Shown piece after piece: positions 41,654 to 51,264 of a DNA stretch of 64,000 nucleotides (positions are counted from its first letter, which is position 1; every line of letters starts with the position of its first letter). Made by a program: the position numbers and the translations under genes. This DNA is from an uncultured Eubacterium sp. (GTDB lineage: Bacteria > Bacillota_A > Clostridia > Lachnospirales > Lachnospiraceae): contig CAJUSH010000009.1 of NCBI GenBank assembly GCA_910589045.1, positions 1 to 64,000 on the forward strand, in the 5' to 3' direction. The notes below the pieces were generated by a model. That model worked only from the letters and a program-made list of their open reading frames with translations. It was not told the DNA's origin and did no database searches.

Positions 41654-43003
41654 CTATCCGACGGTTATTTTTTCCCGCGGTGCCTTCGACACATGAGGCC
41701 GCGTGCCGGAAATCGCCGCAAACACCACCGTCAGGCCGCCCACGCGTCCAAAATACATGAGCACCGTCAGGATGATATGGCTCGCCAGTGACAGCTGCGG
41801 CGTCAGTCCAAGCGTCAGGCCCACGGTTCCGATGGCCGATCCTGCCTCAAAAATGCACAAAAGCATCGGCAGCCCCTCGATGCTGCTGATCAGAATACCG
41901 CCGCCGAAGCAGAAAATCAGATACATGACGAGCACCGCGGCCGCGTATTTGACGGTTTCTGCGGCGATGCGCCGGTCGAAAACCTCCACATGCTCCCTGC
42001 GGCGAAACACCGATATCATGGACATGACCAGCACCACTACCGTGGTCGTTTTCATGCCTCCCGCCGTGGAGCCGGGGGAGCCGCCGATGAGCATCAGAAT
42101 CGTCATGATCGACTGCCCCGATTCGCTCATGCACGTCAGATCCAGCGTGTTAAAGCCCGCGGTGCGCGGCGTCACCGCCTGAAAAAGCGCGCCCCAGAAG
42201 CGCTCGGCGCCGCTAAGCCCCGCCCACTGCGGATAGCCAAACTCAATGAAATAATAATACAGGGCCGGCAAAACGATCAGCACCGCCGTCGTCACAAGCA
42301 CGACCTTCGTCTGCATCCGGTAGCGCCTGATGTGCCATTTGTACGTGCGGATATCATTCCAGGTCAGAAAGCCGATGCCGCCGGTGATGATCAAAAGCAT
42401 GATCACCACGTTGATGACCGGGTCCGCCGTGTACGCCACAAGCGACGAGAAGTGCTCCCGCACACCCATCAGGTCAAAGCCCGCATTGCAGAAGGCGGAA
42501 ACGGAATGCCAGAGGGCATACCACAGCCCCTTCCCCGGGCCGAACTGACGCCAGAACACCGGAAGCATAAGCGCCGCACCCAGCAGCTCGATTCCGAAGG
42601 CTGTCAGCACGATAAAGCGGGTCAGGCGGACGATACCGCCCACCTGCGGCGCCGCGATGCTCTCCTGCATCGTGCTGCGCTGCATCAGCCCGATCTTTTT
42701 TCCCGACACGATCGTCACCGCAACCGCAACCGTCACCACGCCCATGCCGCCGATCTGGATCAGCCCCAAAATAACCGCCTGTCCGAAGCCGCTCCAGTAC
42801 GTCGCCGTATCCTGCACCACCAGCCCCGTCACACAGGTGGCGGACGTCGCCGTAAAAAGCGCATCCATAAAGGACGCGCCGCCCGCACCCCGGGTCGAAA
42901 CCGGCAGCATGAGCAGAAACGCCCCTGTCAATATGACTGCCAGAAATCCAAGTATAATAATCTGGAAAGAGGAAAGATGCTTCCTCACACGTACTTGTTC
43001 CAT
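41654..43003 (-). CDS. ktrB: KtrB/TrkH-type potassium transporter
   Basis: 449 residues from ATG 43003, with GAGGG nine bases upstream; the open frame runs 17 codons further 5' without a signal. It is a polytopic membrane protein with four repeated M1-P-M2 units. Filter-like segments include TATSATCVTGLVV, WHSVSAFCNAGFDLMG, VTPRTAGFNTLDL and FEAGSAIGTVGLTLGLTP, each with the conserved Gly. It forms the potassium/sodium channel-like subunit that pairs with KtrA, encoded directly downstream. Confidence 0.95.
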   Translation of the reverse strand: MEQVRVRKHLSSFQIIILGFLAVILTGAFLLMLPVSTRGAGGASFMDALFTATSATCVTGLVVQDTATYWSGFGQAVILGLIQIGGMGVVTVAVAVTIVSGKKIGLMQRSTMQESIAAPQVGGIVRLTRFIVLTAFGIELLGAALMLPVFWRQFGPGKGLWYALWHSVSAFCNAGFDLMGVREHFSSLVAYTADPVINVVIMLLIITGGIGFLTWNDIRTYKWHIRRYRMQTKVVLVTTAVLIVLPALYYYFIEFGYPQWAGLSGAERFWGALFQAVTPRTAGFNTLDLTCMSESGQSIMTILMLIGGSPGSTAGGMKTTTVVVLVMSMISVFRRREHVEVFDRRIAAETVKYAAAVLVMYLIFCFGGGILISSIEGLPMLLCIFEAGSAIGTVGLTLGLTPQLSLASHIILTVLMYFGRVGGLTVVFAAISGTRPHVSKAPREKITVG

Positions 43004-43087
43004 TTTGTATTCCCTCGTATTGACTTTGCTTTGATCGATAGAATGATACCACATTCTCCCAAAAATAAACCTGCTATGTTGTGTTGC

Positions 43088-44419
43088 TTATGACATCTGC
43101 CTTCGCATCACAAAATAATACCACAGCCCCGCCGCATCTGCCAGAAACCAGCCGATGGGAACCGACCACCAGATGCCCGTCACACCCAGCCCTAAAATCC
43201 CCGGCAAAACATGCGCGAGCACCACGCGCGTCCCGAGGGAGCACACGGTGAGCACGACCGACATGCCCGGCCTTCCCATTGCCCGGTAAAGCCCGTAAAA
43301 CAGAAACAGAAACCCGATCCCGCAGTAAAAGGCCCCCTCAATATGCAGATAGCGGACGCCTTCCGCGATGATCGCCGTCTCGCCTGCGTCCACGAACAGG
43401 AGCATCAGCGGGCGTGCAAACACCCCCACAAGCGCCGAGACCGCCACACCGAAAAGACCCGCCGCAAGGAACGCGCCCTTTAGTCCCTCCCGGATGCGCC
43501 CATCCTCCTTCGCCCCGTAATTCTGCGCGATAAACGTGGAAAAGGCATTTCCGAAATCCTGTACCGGCATGTATGCAAAGGCGTCAATTTTCACACCCGC
43601 TGCAAACGCCGCCATGACCACCGTGCCGAAGCTGTTGACCACACCCTGCACAAGCAGGATACCCAGATTCATCACCGACTGCTGCACGCAGGTCAGCACG
43701 GAAAAATTTGCAATTTCCTTCACGCACCGCCACGAAACGCGCAGCTCCTCCCGCTTCGGTCTCAGATCCGGCATGAACAGGAGCACATAGAGTGCAATGC
43801 CGACCCCCGAAACGTACTGCGCAATCACGGTCGCCCCGGCCGCCCCGGCCACGCCAAGCTCCAGCCCGACCACAAACCACAAATCCAGCGCAATATTCAG
43901 GACGGCGGAAACCGCCAGGAAAACAAGGGGCGCCACGGAATTTCCCACCGAGCGCAGAAGCGACGCGAAATAATTGTAGAGAAACGTCGCAAAGATCCCG
44001 CAGAAAATCACGGCGAGATATTCCCGCATAGCAGGCCACACCTCACCCGGCACCTTTAAAAACGCCCGTATATAATCCAGACTCCAAAACGCCAGCACAT
44101 TCAGCAGAGCCGTCAGGGCGCAGATCAGCAAAAAGGAAGCGCAGATGCCCTCCTTTAACCCCCGCCCGTCCCGCTCCCCAAAGCGAATGGAAAAGCAGGT
44201 TCCGCTCCCCATGCACAGCCCCAGCAATATGGATGTCAGAAACGTCATCAGCGTAAAGGACGACCCCACCGCCGCCAGTGCACGGGAACCGAGAAATTTC
44301 CCCACAATCAGCGTGTCGGCCACATTATAGCACTGCTGCAGCAGATCGCCCAAAATCATCGGGACGGCAAACTTTAACATCGATTTCATGACCGGCCCGC
44401 GCGTCAAATCCGTACTCAT
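43088..44419 (-). CDS. MATE-family multidrug/metabolite exporter
   Basis: 443 residues from ATG 44419 with GGGAGGAA upstream. About 12 membrane helices in two halves; the start MSTDLTRGPVMKSMLKFAVPMILGDLLQQCYNVADTLIVGKFLGSRALAAVG is the classic NorM/MATE opening with the 'D.i.vG...g..alaAvg' motif. It probably exchanges sodium ions or protons for cationic compounds. It has its own consensus promoter (44465-44493) and is divergent from the BlaI-type regulator, whose operators lie in the same gap, but the promoters do not overlap. Confidence 0.94.
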   Translation of the reverse strand: MSTDLTRGPVMKSMLKFAVPMILGDLLQQCYNVADTLIVGKFLGSRALAAVGSSFTLMTFLTSILLGLCMGSGTCFSIRFGERDGRGLKEGICASFLLICALTALLNVLAFWSLDYIRAFLKVPGEVWPAMREYLAVIFCGIFATFLYNYFASLLRSVGNSVAPLVFLAVSAVLNIALDLWFVVGLELGVAGAAGATVIAQYVSGVGIALYVLLFMPDLRPKREELRVSWRCVKEIANFSVLTCVQQSVMNLGILLVQGVVNSFGTVVMAAFAAGVKIDAFAYMPVQDFGNAFSTFIAQNYGAKEDGRIREGLKGAFLAAGLFGVAVSALVGVFARPLMLLFVDAGETAIIAEGVRYLHIEGAFYCGIGFLFLFYGLYRAMGRPGMSVVLTVCSLGTRVVLAHVLPGILGLGVTGIWWSVPIGWFLADAAGLWYYFVMRRQMS

Positions 44420-44464
44420 TATTCCTCCCGCCCGTAAACCTTGTATTTTATCCTGCTTTTTCAA

Positions 44465-44493
44465 ATTATAACCGTCCGCGGCTCCTTCGTCAA
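44465..44493 (-). promoter_or_regulatory. Promoter of the MATE gene
   Basis: On the minus strand TTGACG (44493-44488), 17-base spacer, TATAAT (44470-44465). Confidence 0.75.
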
Positions 44494-44518
44494 TGCGAAG
44501 GCTTCACAGAATTTTCCC

Positions 44519-44547
44519 TTGACAAATAAGACCACACGTTGTAGTCT
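44519..44547 (+). promoter_or_regulatory. Promoter of the first BlaI/M56 operon
   Basis: TTGACA at 44519-44524; 17 bases later TAGTCT (44542-44547) as a weak -10 that lies inside operator 1. Repressor binding would therefore cover the -10. Confidence 0.5.
44529..44547 (+). promoter_or_regulatory. BlaI-type operator 1
   Basis: AGACCACACGTTGTAGTCT, a near-perfect dyad of AGACYACA and TGTAGTCT, resembling the ACA..TGT core of BlaI/MecI operators. It is repeated 27 bases downstream. Confidence 0.75.
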
Positions 44548-44555
44548 TTCTTTAA

Positions 44556-44574
44556 AGACCACATCCTGTAGTCT
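44556..44574 (+). promoter_or_regulatory. BlaI-type operator 2
   Basis: AGACCACATCCTGTAGTCT, the same half sites as operator 1 with a different centre. Two tandem sites upstream of a BlaI gene are the usual autoregulatory layout. Confidence 0.75.
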
Positions 44575-44636
44575 CACCGGGAAGCATATCCTTTTCCCAT
44601 GCAGCCTTATACATAAATCTTCGAAAGGAGTACCCA

Positions 44637-44999
44637 ATGGCAGATATTCAATTAGGCGTCATAGAAGCGCGCTACGCGGATCTCATCTGGGAACGCGAGC
44701 CGGTGACGTCCTCCGAGCTTGTAAAGCTCACCGCAGACGTCTTTAACTGGAAGCGCACCACCGCACACAATGTCCTGCGGCGGCTCTGTGACAAGGGCCT
44801 GTTCAAAAATGAGGGCGGAACCGTGACCTCCCTCATATCCCGTCAGGAATTTTACGCGATGCAGAGCAGGAAATTTGTGGCGGACGTTTTTGACAACTCC
44901 CTTCCGGCCTTCATCGCCGCTTTCACCAAAAGCGGCAGACTCACGCCCGAGGAGGCAAAAAAGATTCATGAAATGATCGATCAGGCACAGGAGGAGTGA
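44637..44999 (+). CDS. BlaI/MecI-family repressor (first pair)
   Basis: 120 residues; GAAAGGAG precedes the ATG. The winged helix reads RYADLIWEREPVTSSELVKLTADVFNWKRTTAHNVLRRLCDKGLFKNEGG, and the C-terminal dimerisation part holds SLPAFIAAFTKSGRLTPEEAKKIHEMI. Proteins of this family repress their own operon until a partner M56 protease causes their inactivation. The partner gene starts two bases after the stop codon. The two AGACCACA/TGTAGTCT dyads upstream are the probable binding sites. Confidence 0.93.
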   Translation: MADIQLGVIEARYADLIWEREPVTSSELVKLTADVFNWKRTTAHNVLRRLCDKGLFKNEGGTVTSLISRQEFYAMQSRKFVADVFDNSLPAFIAAFTKSGRLTPEEAKKIHEMIDQAQEE

Positions 45000-45001
45000 A
45001 C

Positions 45002-46837
45002 ATGGATGCGATTTTTCTAAAGCTTATCAACATGAGTATTTGCGCGGGCTGGCTGATCCTGGCAGTCATCGCACTTCGTCTGATTCCGGCGGGCATACCA
45101 AAATGGACCCGGTGCGTACTCTGGGCACTCGTCGGCGTGCGCCTGCTGTGCCCGTTTTCCCTTGAAAGCGTGTTCAGCCTGATCCCAAGCGCCCGGACAC
45201 TAAACCCCGTCGATGTGCGCTACGGCCAGGCCCCCGGACTCGACAGTGGCATAGCGGCCCTCGACAACGCCGTCAATCCGGTAATCCGCGAGTCCTTTGC
45301 ACCGAACCCCGGTCAAAGCGTCAACCCCCTCTATGTCCTGACCTGGATCGCTGCGTTTGTGTGGCTCGCGGGAGTGCTTGCTCTGGCGGGATATGCGGTT
45401 TTCAGCTATATCCGGCTGCGGCAGATCACCGTCGAAGCCGTCATGCTGCGGGAAAACATCTACCTGTGCGACCATATCCCCACACCCTTTATTTCAGGCA
45501 TACTCCACCCTGCCATATATCTGCCCTCCGGGCTGGATGCGGACGCCAGGTACTACGTGCTCGCCCATGAACAGGCGCATCTCCTGCGGCGCGATCACTG
45601 GTGGAAGGCACTGGGCTTCTCTTTGCTGGCCGTTTACTGGTTCCATCCCCTCGTGTGGGCTGCCTACGTGCTCTTTTGCCGGGATATCGAGCTGGCATGC
45701 GATGAAAAGGCCGTAAAAGACTGGGATTTTGCAAAAAAGCAGGCCTATTCCCACGCGCTCGTCGCCTGCAGCACACAGCAGAAATCCATGCACATCTGCC
45801 CTCTCGCCTTTGGCGAGACCGGTGTAAAGAAGCGTGTAAAAGCCATCCTACGCTACAAAAAGCCGTCGCTTGCGCTCGTCGCCGTATCCGCAGCCGTATG
45901 CGCAATCGTCGCCGTATGCTTTCTGACAAACCCCCGCAGCAAGGCACAGGAAACACCGCCGCCGGGCGAGGACAGCACGGCGCGGCCCAATCCGGAGGAT
46001 GCACCCCTGCCAGACGAAGGCACCGCGGCCCGTCCCGATCCGGAGGATGCGCCCCGACCAGACGAAGGCACCGCGGCACGGCCCGATCCGGAGAATGCGC
46101 CCCTGCCCGGTGAAGACACCGCGGCCCGACCCGACCCGGAGGATGCACCCCTGCCAGACGAAGGCACCGCAGCCCGACCTGACCCGGAGGATGCGCCCCT
46201 GCCAGACGAAGGCACCGCAGCCCATCCCGATCCGGAGGATGCGCAGCCTGTCCCCGCCGTAAACACCGGCTATCCGCTCTACGATTCCCTCATTGCAAGT
46301 GCGGCCCGGGTCTTGGCGCATCCCCGCGAGGAGGAATATGAAACCGAGCGCTCGCTGTTTACCTCTGCGTACTTTTACGCCGAGATGACCTGGCAGACAC
46401 CGGGATACCTCCTCATGGATCTCGACGGAAACGGTGTGGATGAGCTGCTCTTCGGAGAAAACCACGACGATGGCTGGAACGGCATCGTCTACAATATTTA
46501 TACGATTTCCGACGGGGCGCTCGTTCGCATCGCGGACGGCTGGGAGCGGAACCGCTATTATCTGTGTGAAAACGGATATATCGCAAACGAAGGATCCTCC
46601 GGCGCATCACAGAGCACCTACTGCTATTATACCTATGACAAAGCGGCCCTGACGCCGGTGGAAGCCGTCGTATTTGACGCCTCTTCCGACCCGGAAAACC
46701 CCTGGTTTTACACCACCGGGGACCCCTACGCGCAGACGGCCGCGCAAACGCCCGTCAGCGAAAGCGAGGCCAGGGAGATCATGGACCGCTACGTGTATGT
46801 GCTCCCACAGTTCACGCCGTTTCCCGACGTACCCTAG
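45002..46837 (+). CDS. BlaR1-like M56 membrane protease with repeat linker and sensor domain
   Basis: 611 residues from ATG 45002, AGGAG six bases upstream. An M56 metallopeptidase membrane domain fills about 1-310, with the zinc motif HEQAH (about 190), RDIELACDEKAV as third ligand region, and helices on both sides. Residues about 325-415 are nearly six tandem copies of a 16-residue unit (TAARPDPEDAPLPDEG and variants). The C-terminal 190 residues form a separate extracytoplasmic domain with DLDGNGVDELLFGE, a calcium-binding-like or FG-GAP-like loop. There is no penicillin-binding sensor domain, so the signal is not a classical beta-lactam. It is coupled to the BlaI-type repressor. Confidence 0.92.
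   Translation: MDAIFLKLINMSICAGWLILAVIALRLIPAGIPKWTRCVLWALVGVRLLCPFSLESVFSLIPSARTLNPVDVRYGQAPGLDSGIAALDNAVNPVIRESFAPNPGQSVNPLYVLTWIAAFVWLAGVLALAGYAVFSYIRLRQITVEAVMLRENIYLCDHIPTPFISGILHPAIYLPSGLDADARYYVLAHEQAHLLRRDHWWKALGFSLLAVYWFHPLVWAAYVLFCRDIELACDEKAVKDWDFAKKQAYSHALVACSTQQKSMHICPLAFGETGVKKRVKAILRYKKPSLALVAVSAAVCAIVAVCFLTNPRSKAQETPPPGEDSTARPNPEDAPLPDEGTAARPDPEDAPRPDEGTAARPDPENAPLPGEDTAARPDPEDAPLPDEGTAARPDPEDAPLPDEGTAAHPDPEDAQPVPAVNTGYPLYDSLIASAARVLAHPREEEYETERSLFTSAYFYAEMTWQTPGYLLMDLDGNGVDELLFGENHDDGWNGIVYNIYTISDGALVRIADGWERNRYYLCENGYIANEGSSGASQSTYCYYTYDKAALTPVEAVVFDASSDPENPWFYTTGDPYAQTAAQTPVSESEAREIMDRYVYVLPQFTPFPDVP
45974..46246 (+). repeat. 48-base coding tandem repeat
   Basis: Between 5 and 6 copies of a 48-base unit encode the Pro/Asp/Glu-rich 16-residue repeat of the M56 protein. 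Copies differ at a few positions (PLP/PRP, DEG/GED). Confidence 0.85.
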
Positions 46838-46913
46838 CACGTATTTCAAAAATCCTTCCCGCCGGCCGCCCCGCTTCGCCGGGTCAGGCGGTGAAAGCCG
46901 GCGTGACGGAACC

Positions 46914-47942
46914 TTACAAAAAGGTCAGCTGCCCGTCCTTGAGCGACCGCACCCGGCGCTCCGTGATTTTATCATCCTCCGTGACCCTCCCGCATAAAAG
47001 CGGAGAATGCGCATCATACCGTTTTATGCTGCGGGAAATGCGCTCCGGACTGCTGTTCGCATAACAATACAAGCACCCGTTTTGACACGTATCGTAGGTG
47101 CCCACCTCAATACTTTCGAGACAGCCGCATTCCTTTCTTTGGTTTTTATCCTTCGCCCCGCGGATGCCGCACCCCGTGATGCGCCCGATCAGCGCCGGAT
47201 CGATGCAGCTGTGATGCCCGATTCCGCACGCCGACAAATCAACGGTCTCCGCGCACGTCCCCACGCTTATGCCGTGCTCCCGCGCAATCTCCGCCAGCTG
47301 CGCCGCAAACGCCGCAAGCTCCTGCTGCGGGAGAAAAAACGGATGAAGCGCATTCATCCGTTTCTGGTTTTTCGCGTACAAATCCACAAAGCTGATCACG
47401 CACTGCTCTGTGCAGCCGTGAAGCTCCCCTGCAATCTGCGCAAAGGCTTTCAGGTGATACGCCGGGCTGTAGGTCTCCGTAAAGATGATCGGATCGTAAC
47501 GCCACACGACCCGCTCACGCCCCAGCCTGCGGGACAATTTCTGAAAGATGGGCAGCATGCACCTTTTCTTGTGCAAAACCCCCGGCTCCATATCCGCGCC
47601 GTAGCCGGTGAGCGTAAACTGAAAATAATAGGAATAGCCCTCCAATGCATCCAGCCCCGCAAGCATCGGCTGCGGATTTTTCGTCCAGAAGACAATGCAG
47701 TCCACCACCTCCGGGGACAGCAAAATCCGGCTGATCTGGTGCGCATTCATCGGATTTCTCACATACAAATATCCTTCCTTTATTCGGTTGAAAAACCACC
47801 CGGAATAATAATTCGGAATATCCGTCCTTCGGCTGGCACTCAAAATCACGCTCCCGTCCCCCTTCATGTCCTTCCGTTGCTCGTCTGAAATCCCATTCCC
47901 GTCCGTTTCTTCATACGGATTTCCAATTACATAGCGGTTCAT
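46914..47942 (-). CDS. DUF1848 protein (radical-SAM-like cysteines)
   Basis: 342 residues. It matches DUF1848: VILSASRRTDIPNYYSGWFFNRIKEGYLYVRNP at the start, IVFWTKNPQPML, FQFTLTGYG, RVVWRYDPIIFT, and a C-terminal GCLESIEVGTYDTCQNGCLYCYAN with a CxxxCxxC-like cluster close to that of radical SAM enzymes but at the wrong end of the protein. The family probably binds an iron-sulfur cluster; its reaction is not established. The gene stands alone on the minus strand, convergent with the M56 gene. Confidence 0.88.
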   Translation of the reverse strand: MNRYVIGNPYEETDGNGISDEQRKDMKGDGSVILSASRRTDIPNYYSGWFFNRIKEGYLYVRNPMNAHQISRILLSPEVVDCIVFWTKNPQPMLAGLDALEGYSYYFQFTLTGYGADMEPGVLHKKRCMLPIFQKLSRRLGRERVVWRYDPIIFTETYSPAYHLKAFAQIAGELHGCTEQCVISFVDLYAKNQKRMNALHPFFLPQQELAAFAAQLAEIAREHGISVGTCAETVDLSACGIGHHSCIDPALIGRITGCGIRGAKDKNQRKECGCLESIEVGTYDTCQNGCLYCYANSSPERISRSIKRYDAHSPLLCGRVTEDDKITERRVRSLKDGQLTFL

Positions 47943-48096
47943 TTTGCGTAATCCTCTCCACAGCCCATGAACCAGCCGATAGAGTATCGCTCAATTTCCC
48001 GGTCTGCTGCTATTTTACCACAATCCTGAGGTCGTGGAAATAAATAGTTTGCCGCGAAGCGCAAGAAGCGTAACCCGCATTGGCAAACGTAAAGCA

Positions 48097-48131
48097 ACAG
48101 CCCCAAATCCGCCGTTGATTTGCGGGGCTGT
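48097..48131. repeat. Long imperfect dyad upstream of the YcxB-like gene
   Basis: ACAGCCCC-AAATC pairs with GATTT-GC-GGGGCTGT around seven bases (13 base pairs, two-base bulge). Its right arm includes the -35 region of the promoter at 48115. It could be an operator or a terminator for minus-strand transcripts. Confidence 0.5.
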
Positions 48132-48143
48132 CTGTGGTATAAT
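48115..48143 (+). promoter_or_regulatory. Promoter of the YcxB-like gene
   Basis: TTGATT (48115-48120), 17-base spacer, TATAAT (48138-48143). The start codon follows 86 bases later. Confidence 0.7.
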
Positions 48144-48228
48144 AGCAATGTCGGCACACACCCGGTGACGGCAATACGACATAAAACTGCCGTCCACAGC
48201 GTGAACGGCAGTCACGAAAGGCGCAGCC

Positions 48229-48744
48229 ATGAAATACAGCATTACCATAAACGACGACGATTACCTCAAATTTAACCTTTTCTACACCTGCCGCACAAAA
48301 AACGGACAGCGCTCCCTGCATAGCATACGGCTGTTCTTCCCGATTATTTGTGTCATACTCCTTTTCTCATTCCTGCTCTGCGGCTACGATCTCTTATTTA
48401 TTCTGATCGAAGTAGTCCTTATGTCCATACTCTCGGCAATATCCTTTTTCCGCGCCCCGAAGGTGCTCAAAAGAATCATGCGCAAAAATATCGCCCGTAT
48501 GAAGAAGAACGGAAAGCTCCCCTACCATGCGTTTTCCGAAATCGAATTTCAGGATTCCATGCTGGTAGAAACCTTTGATCAGGGCGAATATCGCCTGAAC
48601 TACACGGACATTGAGCAAATCTATTTTGAGGACGAATACATTTATATTTTTTATACGGCACTGCAGGCATTTATCATCCCCTGTCACTGCCTGGGCGGGG
48701 AGAAGGAGCACGTCATCGCATTTCTCAGAGAAAAAACAAGCTGA
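48229..48744 (+). CDS. YcxB-like membrane protein
   Basis: 171 residues; AAAGG eight bases before the ATG. Two adjacent membrane helices at about 34-70 (LFFPIICVILLFSFLLCGYDLLFILIEVVLMSILSAISFF) are followed by a cytoplasmic beta-rich domain (EIEFQDSMLVETFDQGEYRLNYTDIEQIYFEDEYIYIFYTALQAFIIPCHCL), the YcxB pattern. The function is unknown. It has its own consensus promoter and is convergent with the second M56 gene, 15 bases apart. Confidence 0.82.
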   Translation: MKYSITINDDDYLKFNLFYTCRTKNGQRSLHSIRLFFPIICVILLFSFLLCGYDLLFILIEVVLMSILSAISFFRAPKVLKRIMRKNIARMKKNGKLPYHAFSEIEFQDSMLVETFDQGEYRLNYTDIEQIYFEDEYIYIFYTALQAFIIPCHCLGGEKEHVIAFLREKTS

Positions 48745-48759
48745 GCTGTCAGCGCAGCA

Positions 48760-51264
48760 TCACTTTTCCAGGCCGTACGACTGTACCTTCCAGCCGTCCT
48801 CCTGCTTTACGACACGCATACTCAGATATGTATAGCTGTCCTCCGTGCTGTCCAAAAACTCCACCGAGACGTCCTTCGTACTCCCGGCCGGAAGCGCACG
48901 GTCCGTGCCAAGCCCCCGCACCGCCATGATCTGCGCGGTCCCGGGGCCGGAATAGGTTTCTGCACTGCCTGCAAAGCTCCCTGCGAGATAATCTTTCAGT
49001 GTATCCGAATCGCCCGCAAAATATGCCGCCGCAAACTCCTCCACCATCATAGAAAGCGCCTTGCTCTCCGATGTCTCTTCCTTCACGCTATAGCTCTCCC
49101 CATATACTTCAAAAAACGTATCCGCAATAGCCGAAAGCTCCGGTTCCCAGCCTTCCTCTGCCTCCGCAGGATAGCGGTAGAACACGCCCCACACACGATT
49201 TTCCGTCGTAAACAGCCGAACCCGCAGCACGCTCTCCCCGTTCTCCTCCGACATCACGCCGTTTTCAAAGGAAAAGCCGTTTCTTTCCAGCTCCTGCCAT
49301 GCTCCTTCCTCGGATACCTCATCAAAAGGCGTCACCCACAGATTCACGCGTTCGTTCCATACGGATGTCCACGTATCCGGCCCGTTTGCCTGCCACTCAT
49401 CCACGGGCAGATAAATCCCAAAGCCGTCCCCCTGCGTCAGCTGTGCCTGCTTGTGCTCCTCCATGCCCTCTTTCAGGAAGGTGAGCACGATCTGCGTTTC
49501 TGCACTTGCCACCGCGCGCTTCCAGTAAACCTCCTCGCCGTACCAATCCATGAGAATCCACTCGCCTCCGTCCTCAGTTACATAGCGAAGCGTCAGAACC
49601 TCCGCGCCCTCACTGTTGTCCTCGTATCGTTCTACCTCCACACGCAGGGCGTCACCGTCGGCCTCACACTGTCCCGTTCCTCCGACGCCGATTCCGATGT
49701 AATAGTGAAACGATCCGTATGCATCCGCTCCGATGACCATCTCATTCCCGTAGGAAATTCCGCTTCCCCACAGATTCTTTGTCCGGTCAAAATCAATGGC
49801 CCAGGTACCTGCCATCTGCGCGGCCAAAAGCTCCTCCTTCGTCGGATCATTCGCCTGCAGCGTCAGATCCATAAGATTCACCGGCTCAAAATTGACATTC
49901 TCCCCGATACCGGTTTCGCGATCCACCGTATACCAGTCGAGCGTCATGGTCGCGCTGTTATCCTCTGCGGTGTCATACAGATGGATCTGCACCAGACCCG
50001 CATCCGTCACCCCGTCAATCTCCACAGTCCCGGGCATCATCCCGTCATGATGGACGGCAAAATACTGCCCTGCCCGCTTGCACAGCTCCTCATCCGACAT
50101 ACCCTTCTGCACATTCTCCGTACCCGTACGCATTATAACCGTATTAAAATCGTTGTCCGTCCCCCGGGTATCCACCCCGCAGCTCACCAGCGTCCCCACA
50201 GCCGTCGTTATGAGAACTGCACCTGAGAGCAGCAGCAGCCCGTTGCGCTTTCGCACTCGCGTAAATATATTTTTAAATCGTTTTTTCATAATTTTTTTCC
50301 CTCCATAAAACTGGGTTGACAAATAGTTCCGTCTCCCGCCGGCTGCCTGAATCGCGGTAAAGAGCGTTTCCGTATAAGCCTTTCGGTCAGCATACGCAAT
50401 CCCCCGGATGACACGCTCGTCACAGGAAAACTCCATATCCACCACGGCACGCCGCCTCATCAGATAAATGAGCGGATTAAACCAGTGGATGGAATTTGCC
50501 GCCAGAAACAAAAACTTCACCGCCACGTCATGGCGCTTGAGATGGATCAGCTCATGCTTTAAAATAAAATACAGCTCCTGCGCGCCGTAGCCATAATCCG
50601 GCAAAAGCAGGATTGGCCTAAAAACACCCACGACCATCGGGCTGATGCTCCCTTCGTAAATGCGCACGGACGGCAGTCGTTTGATATGCAGCTCCTCCGA
50701 AAGCCTGTGCATCAGCAGGCAGATCGTCTCCTCCCCGCCCGCGCCGGAGCCGTCGGCTTCACATGCGTTCCCCGGCTGCTGCAGTGCCTGCGCACAAAAT
50801 TCCGCATCCGCTATCCCGCGTGACTCCTCCCGGATCCGTTTTCGATAGCGGCAGTAGCTGCATACCGGGAACAGCAGTGACACTGCACACCCAAGCAGCC
50901 ACACACCGGCCGCCAGGTCAAGTACGCTCACCGCACCGCGCTCCTCCTGCTGCCCGCCGATCGGCACCGTCATCTGGGGCGGCACCTCAATGACCACCTG
51001 CCGGCGCACTACATCCGCAGGCGCGTTGCCCTGCTGCGTCTCCTGCCCTTTTGAAAACGCCTGCATTGCCCGCTGTGCCGACTGTACCACAGTCTGCCCG
51101 TTCACCGGCAAAAGCAGCCGCAGTGCCAGAAAAATCCAGATGTAATAGCTCCACTTCGCGGCGTAGCGCCGGTTCAGAAGCGGCAGCAGGAGCATGCAAA
51201 GCGCCGCGGTCGCACCGGTCGCAACCGAGATGCCGAAAATTGAAAGAAATAAATCCGTGATCAT
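48760..51264 (-). CDS. BlaR1-like M56 membrane protease (second pair)
   Basis: 834 residues, ATG overlapping the stop of its BlaI gene by four bases. The N-terminal M56 domain (about 1-320) has the zinc motif HELIH, a following IHWFNPLIYLMRRRAVVDMEFSCDERV and several membrane helices. After a last helix (LLLLSGAVLITTAVGTLVSCG, about 345-365) comes an extracytoplasmic region of about 465 residues with no penicillin-binding fold that I can see; it holds several beta-rich segments and ends TEDSYTYLSMRVVKQEDGWKVQSYGLEK, like a small lipocalin or NTF2-like sensor. It probably cleaves or triggers cleavage of its BlaI partner after an envelope signal. Confidence 0.92.
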   Translation of the reverse strand: MITDLFLSIFGISVATGATAALCMLLLPLLNRRYAAKWSYYIWIFLALRLLLPVNGQTVVQSAQRAMQAFSKGQETQQGNAPADVVRRQVVIEVPPQMTVPIGGQQEERGAVSVLDLAAGVWLLGCAVSLLFPVCSYCRYRKRIREESRGIADAEFCAQALQQPGNACEADGSGAGGEETICLLMHRLSEELHIKRLPSVRIYEGSISPMVVGVFRPILLLPDYGYGAQELYFILKHELIHLKRHDVAVKFLFLAANSIHWFNPLIYLMRRRAVVDMEFSCDERVIRGIAYADRKAYTETLFTAIQAAGGRRNYLSTQFYGGKKIMKKRFKNIFTRVRKRNGLLLLSGAVLITTAVGTLVSCGVDTRGTDNDFNTVIMRTGTENVQKGMSDEELCKRAGQYFAVHHDGMMPGTVEIDGVTDAGLVQIHLYDTAEDNSATMTLDWYTVDRETGIGENVNFEPVNLMDLTLQANDPTKEELLAAQMAGTWAIDFDRTKNLWGSGISYGNEMVIGADAYGSFHYYIGIGVGGTGQCEADGDALRVEVERYEDNSEGAEVLTLRYVTEDGGEWILMDWYGEEVYWKRAVASAETQIVLTFLKEGMEEHKQAQLTQGDGFGIYLPVDEWQANGPDTWTSVWNERVNLWVTPFDEVSEEGAWQELERNGFSFENGVMSEENGESVLRVRLFTTENRVWGVFYRYPAEAEEGWEPELSAIADTFFEVYGESYSVKEETSESKALSMMVEEFAAAYFAGDSDTLKDYLAGSFAGSAETYSGPGTAQIMAVRGLGTDRALPAGSTKDVSVEFLDSTEDSYTYLSMRVVKQEDGWKVQSYGLEK

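Noticed and set aside
45002..51264. Beta-lactam resistance function of the BlaI/M56 pairs
   Set aside because: Neither M56 protein has a penicillin-binding sensor domain and no beta-lactamase or PBP2a gene is nearby.
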